NCBI GenBank assembly: GCA_003152595.1
Contig: PMAM01000082.1
Coordinates: 199 to 7,135 of the forward strand
Source: Acidobacterium sp.
GTDB taxonomy: Bacteria; Acidobacteriota; Terriglobia; Terriglobales; Acidobacteriaceae
Length of the DNA stretch: 6,937 nucleotides
Direction: 5' to 3'
The first letter of the stretch is position 1. Each line of letters begins with the position of its first letter. The position numbers were made by a program, and so were the translations under genes. The notes beneath the pieces are model-generated. The model had not been told where the DNA came from. It was given only the letters and a program-made list of their open reading frames with translations, and did no database searches. Positions 5,967-6,937 of this stretch are shown piece after piece.

Positions 5967-5984
5967 TGCCCCATACTAGGGGCA
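5967..5984. promoter_or_regulatory. Perfect dyad before the TPR-protein gene, possible operator
   Basis: TGCCCC and GGGGCA flank ATACTA as a perfect 6-bp inverted repeat, ending 30 bases before the ATG at 6015. CATACT (5972-5977) inside it matches TATAAT at four of six positions, but no good -35 stands upstream. A repressor site over a weak promoter would look like this; so would a chance hairpin. Confidence 0.3.
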
Positions 5985-6014
5985 CAAATCGGGCCCCGTA
6001 CGCTGAGGTCGCGG

Positions 6015-6830
6015 ATGAAGACATTTTTCCCAGCCCTGCTCGCTCTTTTCGCCAGCCTTGCTCTCGCCCAGTCAACCGGGCGCCCCATCTGCTCTCCGCC
6101 TCCGCCCCAGACCGCCCAACTCCTGCACGCCACTGACTTCGACAGTGTTCGCGCCGACATCCTCAACGGCAATCGCTCCCAGGCGCTTGCGGAAGCCGAA
6201 GCCATTCTCAATGCGCACCCTGGCAATGCGGAAGCCAGCTTCATGATCGGCACGCTGCTGCTCGACTACGGCAAGCCCGGCGAAGCTCTGGTGTGCTTGC
6301 GCAACTCCCAGGCCGCCTGGCCAGGCAGCACCGATGTCCATGCCGGACTGCTCGAGGCATACTCGGAAACCGGCGACCGCAAGAACCGCGACATTGAACG
6401 GGCCATCCTCCGCGGATTCCATTCCGATGGGCATCATCCCACCGCCGCACGAACCACCGGCATCGTCATCGAGCGCTTCCACGCCGGCGACAAGACCGTG
6501 GAAGGCGTTGAATACTTCGATCCGCAGGGCCCCGATCACATCTGGTACCGCTTCACCGTATCCGGCGACGAGGGCATGATCCTCGGCTCTTATTCCTTCG
6601 CCGCCGATGACGCGGACCAGGCCGCGTACTATCGGCAACACCCCGATGTTGTCGGCTCGACTCTGCATCGCTTCGCCCTCCAAAGCACGTTCGCCGGTAC
6701 CGCTTCCACCCTCGGCACCATCGACGGCGCCCCCACTTACGACGACTTCCGCACCCGCATCGTCGGCATCGTCCAGGCGGAAACCGTGACGGCCAGCGCC
6801 ACAGACACAGCCAAAGGAACTCCGCGCTAG
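6015..6830 (+). CDS. Exported TPR-repeat protein of unknown function
   Basis: This 271-residue protein begins with a signal peptide (MKTFFPALLALFASLALA, likely cut after residue 18) and should act in the periplasm. Residues about 43-118 read as two to three tetratricopeptide-type helix pairs: GNRSQALAEAEAILNAHPGN, AEASFMIGTLLLDYGKPGEA with its partner helix, and TDVHAGLLEAYSETGDRKN. TPR arrays bind other proteins. The second half (145-255) is a separate, probably beta-rich domain with VEGVEYFDPQGPDHIWYRFTV, GMILGSYSFAADD and a final TYDDFRTRIVGIV; it contains no catalytic pattern I know. A short low-complexity tail (255-271) ends the protein. GAGGT at 6005-6009, five bases before the ATG, supports the start. 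The gap of 173 bases from the previous gene, with a dyad in it, suggests its own promoter. The next gene, if the minus-strand reading at the edge is right, converges on it. Confidence 0.85.
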   Translation: MKTFFPALLALFASLALAQSTGRPICSPPPPQTAQLLHATDFDSVRADILNGNRSQALAEAEAILNAHPGNAEASFMIGTLLLDYGKPGEALVCLRNSQAAWPGSTDVHAGLLEAYSETGDRKNRDIERAILRGFHSDGHHPTAARTTGIVIERFHAGDKTVEGVEYFDPQGPDHIWYRFTVSGDEGMILGSYSFAADDADQAAYYRQHPDVVGSTLHRFALQSTFAGTASTLGTIDGAPTYDDFRTRIVGIVQAETVTASATDTAKGTPR

Positions 6831-6872
6831 CCGGAGACTTGGATCCCGACCTGCTTTGCCCATTGCGCCGCC

Positions 6873-6907
6873 ACCTGTAACCCGTAACCTGTCACCTGTG
6901 ACCTGTA
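6873..6907. repeat. Five tandem ACCTGTN heptamers
   Basis: The units are ACCTGTA, ACCCGTA, ACCTGTC, ACCTGTG and ACCTGTA, followed by a decayed sixth, CCCTGCC (6908-6914). They sit between the TPR gene stop (6830) and the putative convergent gene end (6919). Short heptamer arrays of this kind are usually intergenic slippage repeats. The period does not match a coding frame and no protein is read through it. Confidence 0.85.
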
Positions 6908-6916
6908 CCCTGCCGT

Positions 6917-6937
6917 TTACTGGTCCAGCGTGAACTG
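6917..6937 (-). CDS. Possible 3' end of a minus-strand gene running off the window
   Basis: On the minus strand the edge reads CAG TTC ACG CTG GAC CAG TAA, that is ...QFTLDQ and a stop at 6919-6917. Convergent orientation with the TPR gene and the start of non-coding repeats just beyond the stop make it plausible. Six codons cannot prove a gene or suggest a product. Confidence 0.3.
   Translation of the reverse strand, partial: QFTLDQ

Overview
The window looks like chromosomal DNA of an Acidobacteriota member, probably class Terriglobia (an Acidobacteriaceae-type genome). The basis is high GC, tightly packed GC-rich genes, a large secreted S53 (sedolisin/kumamolisin) peptidase with Ig-like tail and internal membrane hairpin, and several exported proteins of types I associate with that group. 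This assignment is family recall, not a database result. No rRNA, tRNA, CRISPR array, transposase or phage gene was seen.

Layout. Bases 1-2130 (+) hold the 3' part of a sedolisin-type pro-peptidase whose start lies upstream of the window. Bases 2131-2265 are a convergent junction with two stem-loops. Bases 3342-2266 (-) encode a secreted alpha/beta hydrolase of the homoserine O-acetyltransferase (MetX) fold. Bases 3343-3500 are a divergent promoter region. Bases 3501-5068 (+) form a compact three-gene cassette: a three-helix membrane protein of unknown function, an ECF sigma factor, and a putative membrane-bound zinc-finger anti-sigma factor translationally coupled to it by an ATGA overlap. 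After 92 bases comes an exported beta-barrel-like outer-membrane protein (5161-5841), then an exported TPR protein (6015-6830). The right end carries tandem 7-bp repeats (6873-6907) and possibly the last codons of a minus-strand gene.

How the parts work together. The best-supported unit is the ECF cassette. Two copies of one spaced motif, AACC-N16-CGTA, occur in it: one before the membrane-protein gene and one directly before the sigma gene. This has the layout of an ECF-type promoter, so the sigma factor probably drives both its own gene and the membrane protein, with the downstream Cys/His-motif membrane protein holding it inactive. The outer-membrane protein could be read through from this cassette, but no matching promoter stands before it.

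The other notable structure is the C-terminus of the peptidase. A membrane hairpin followed by a lipobox-like Cys splits what looks like one Ig-like beta-sandwich. I see no unmistakably new multi-gene system; the autoregulated ECF cassette and the peptidase tail are the two items most worth following up.
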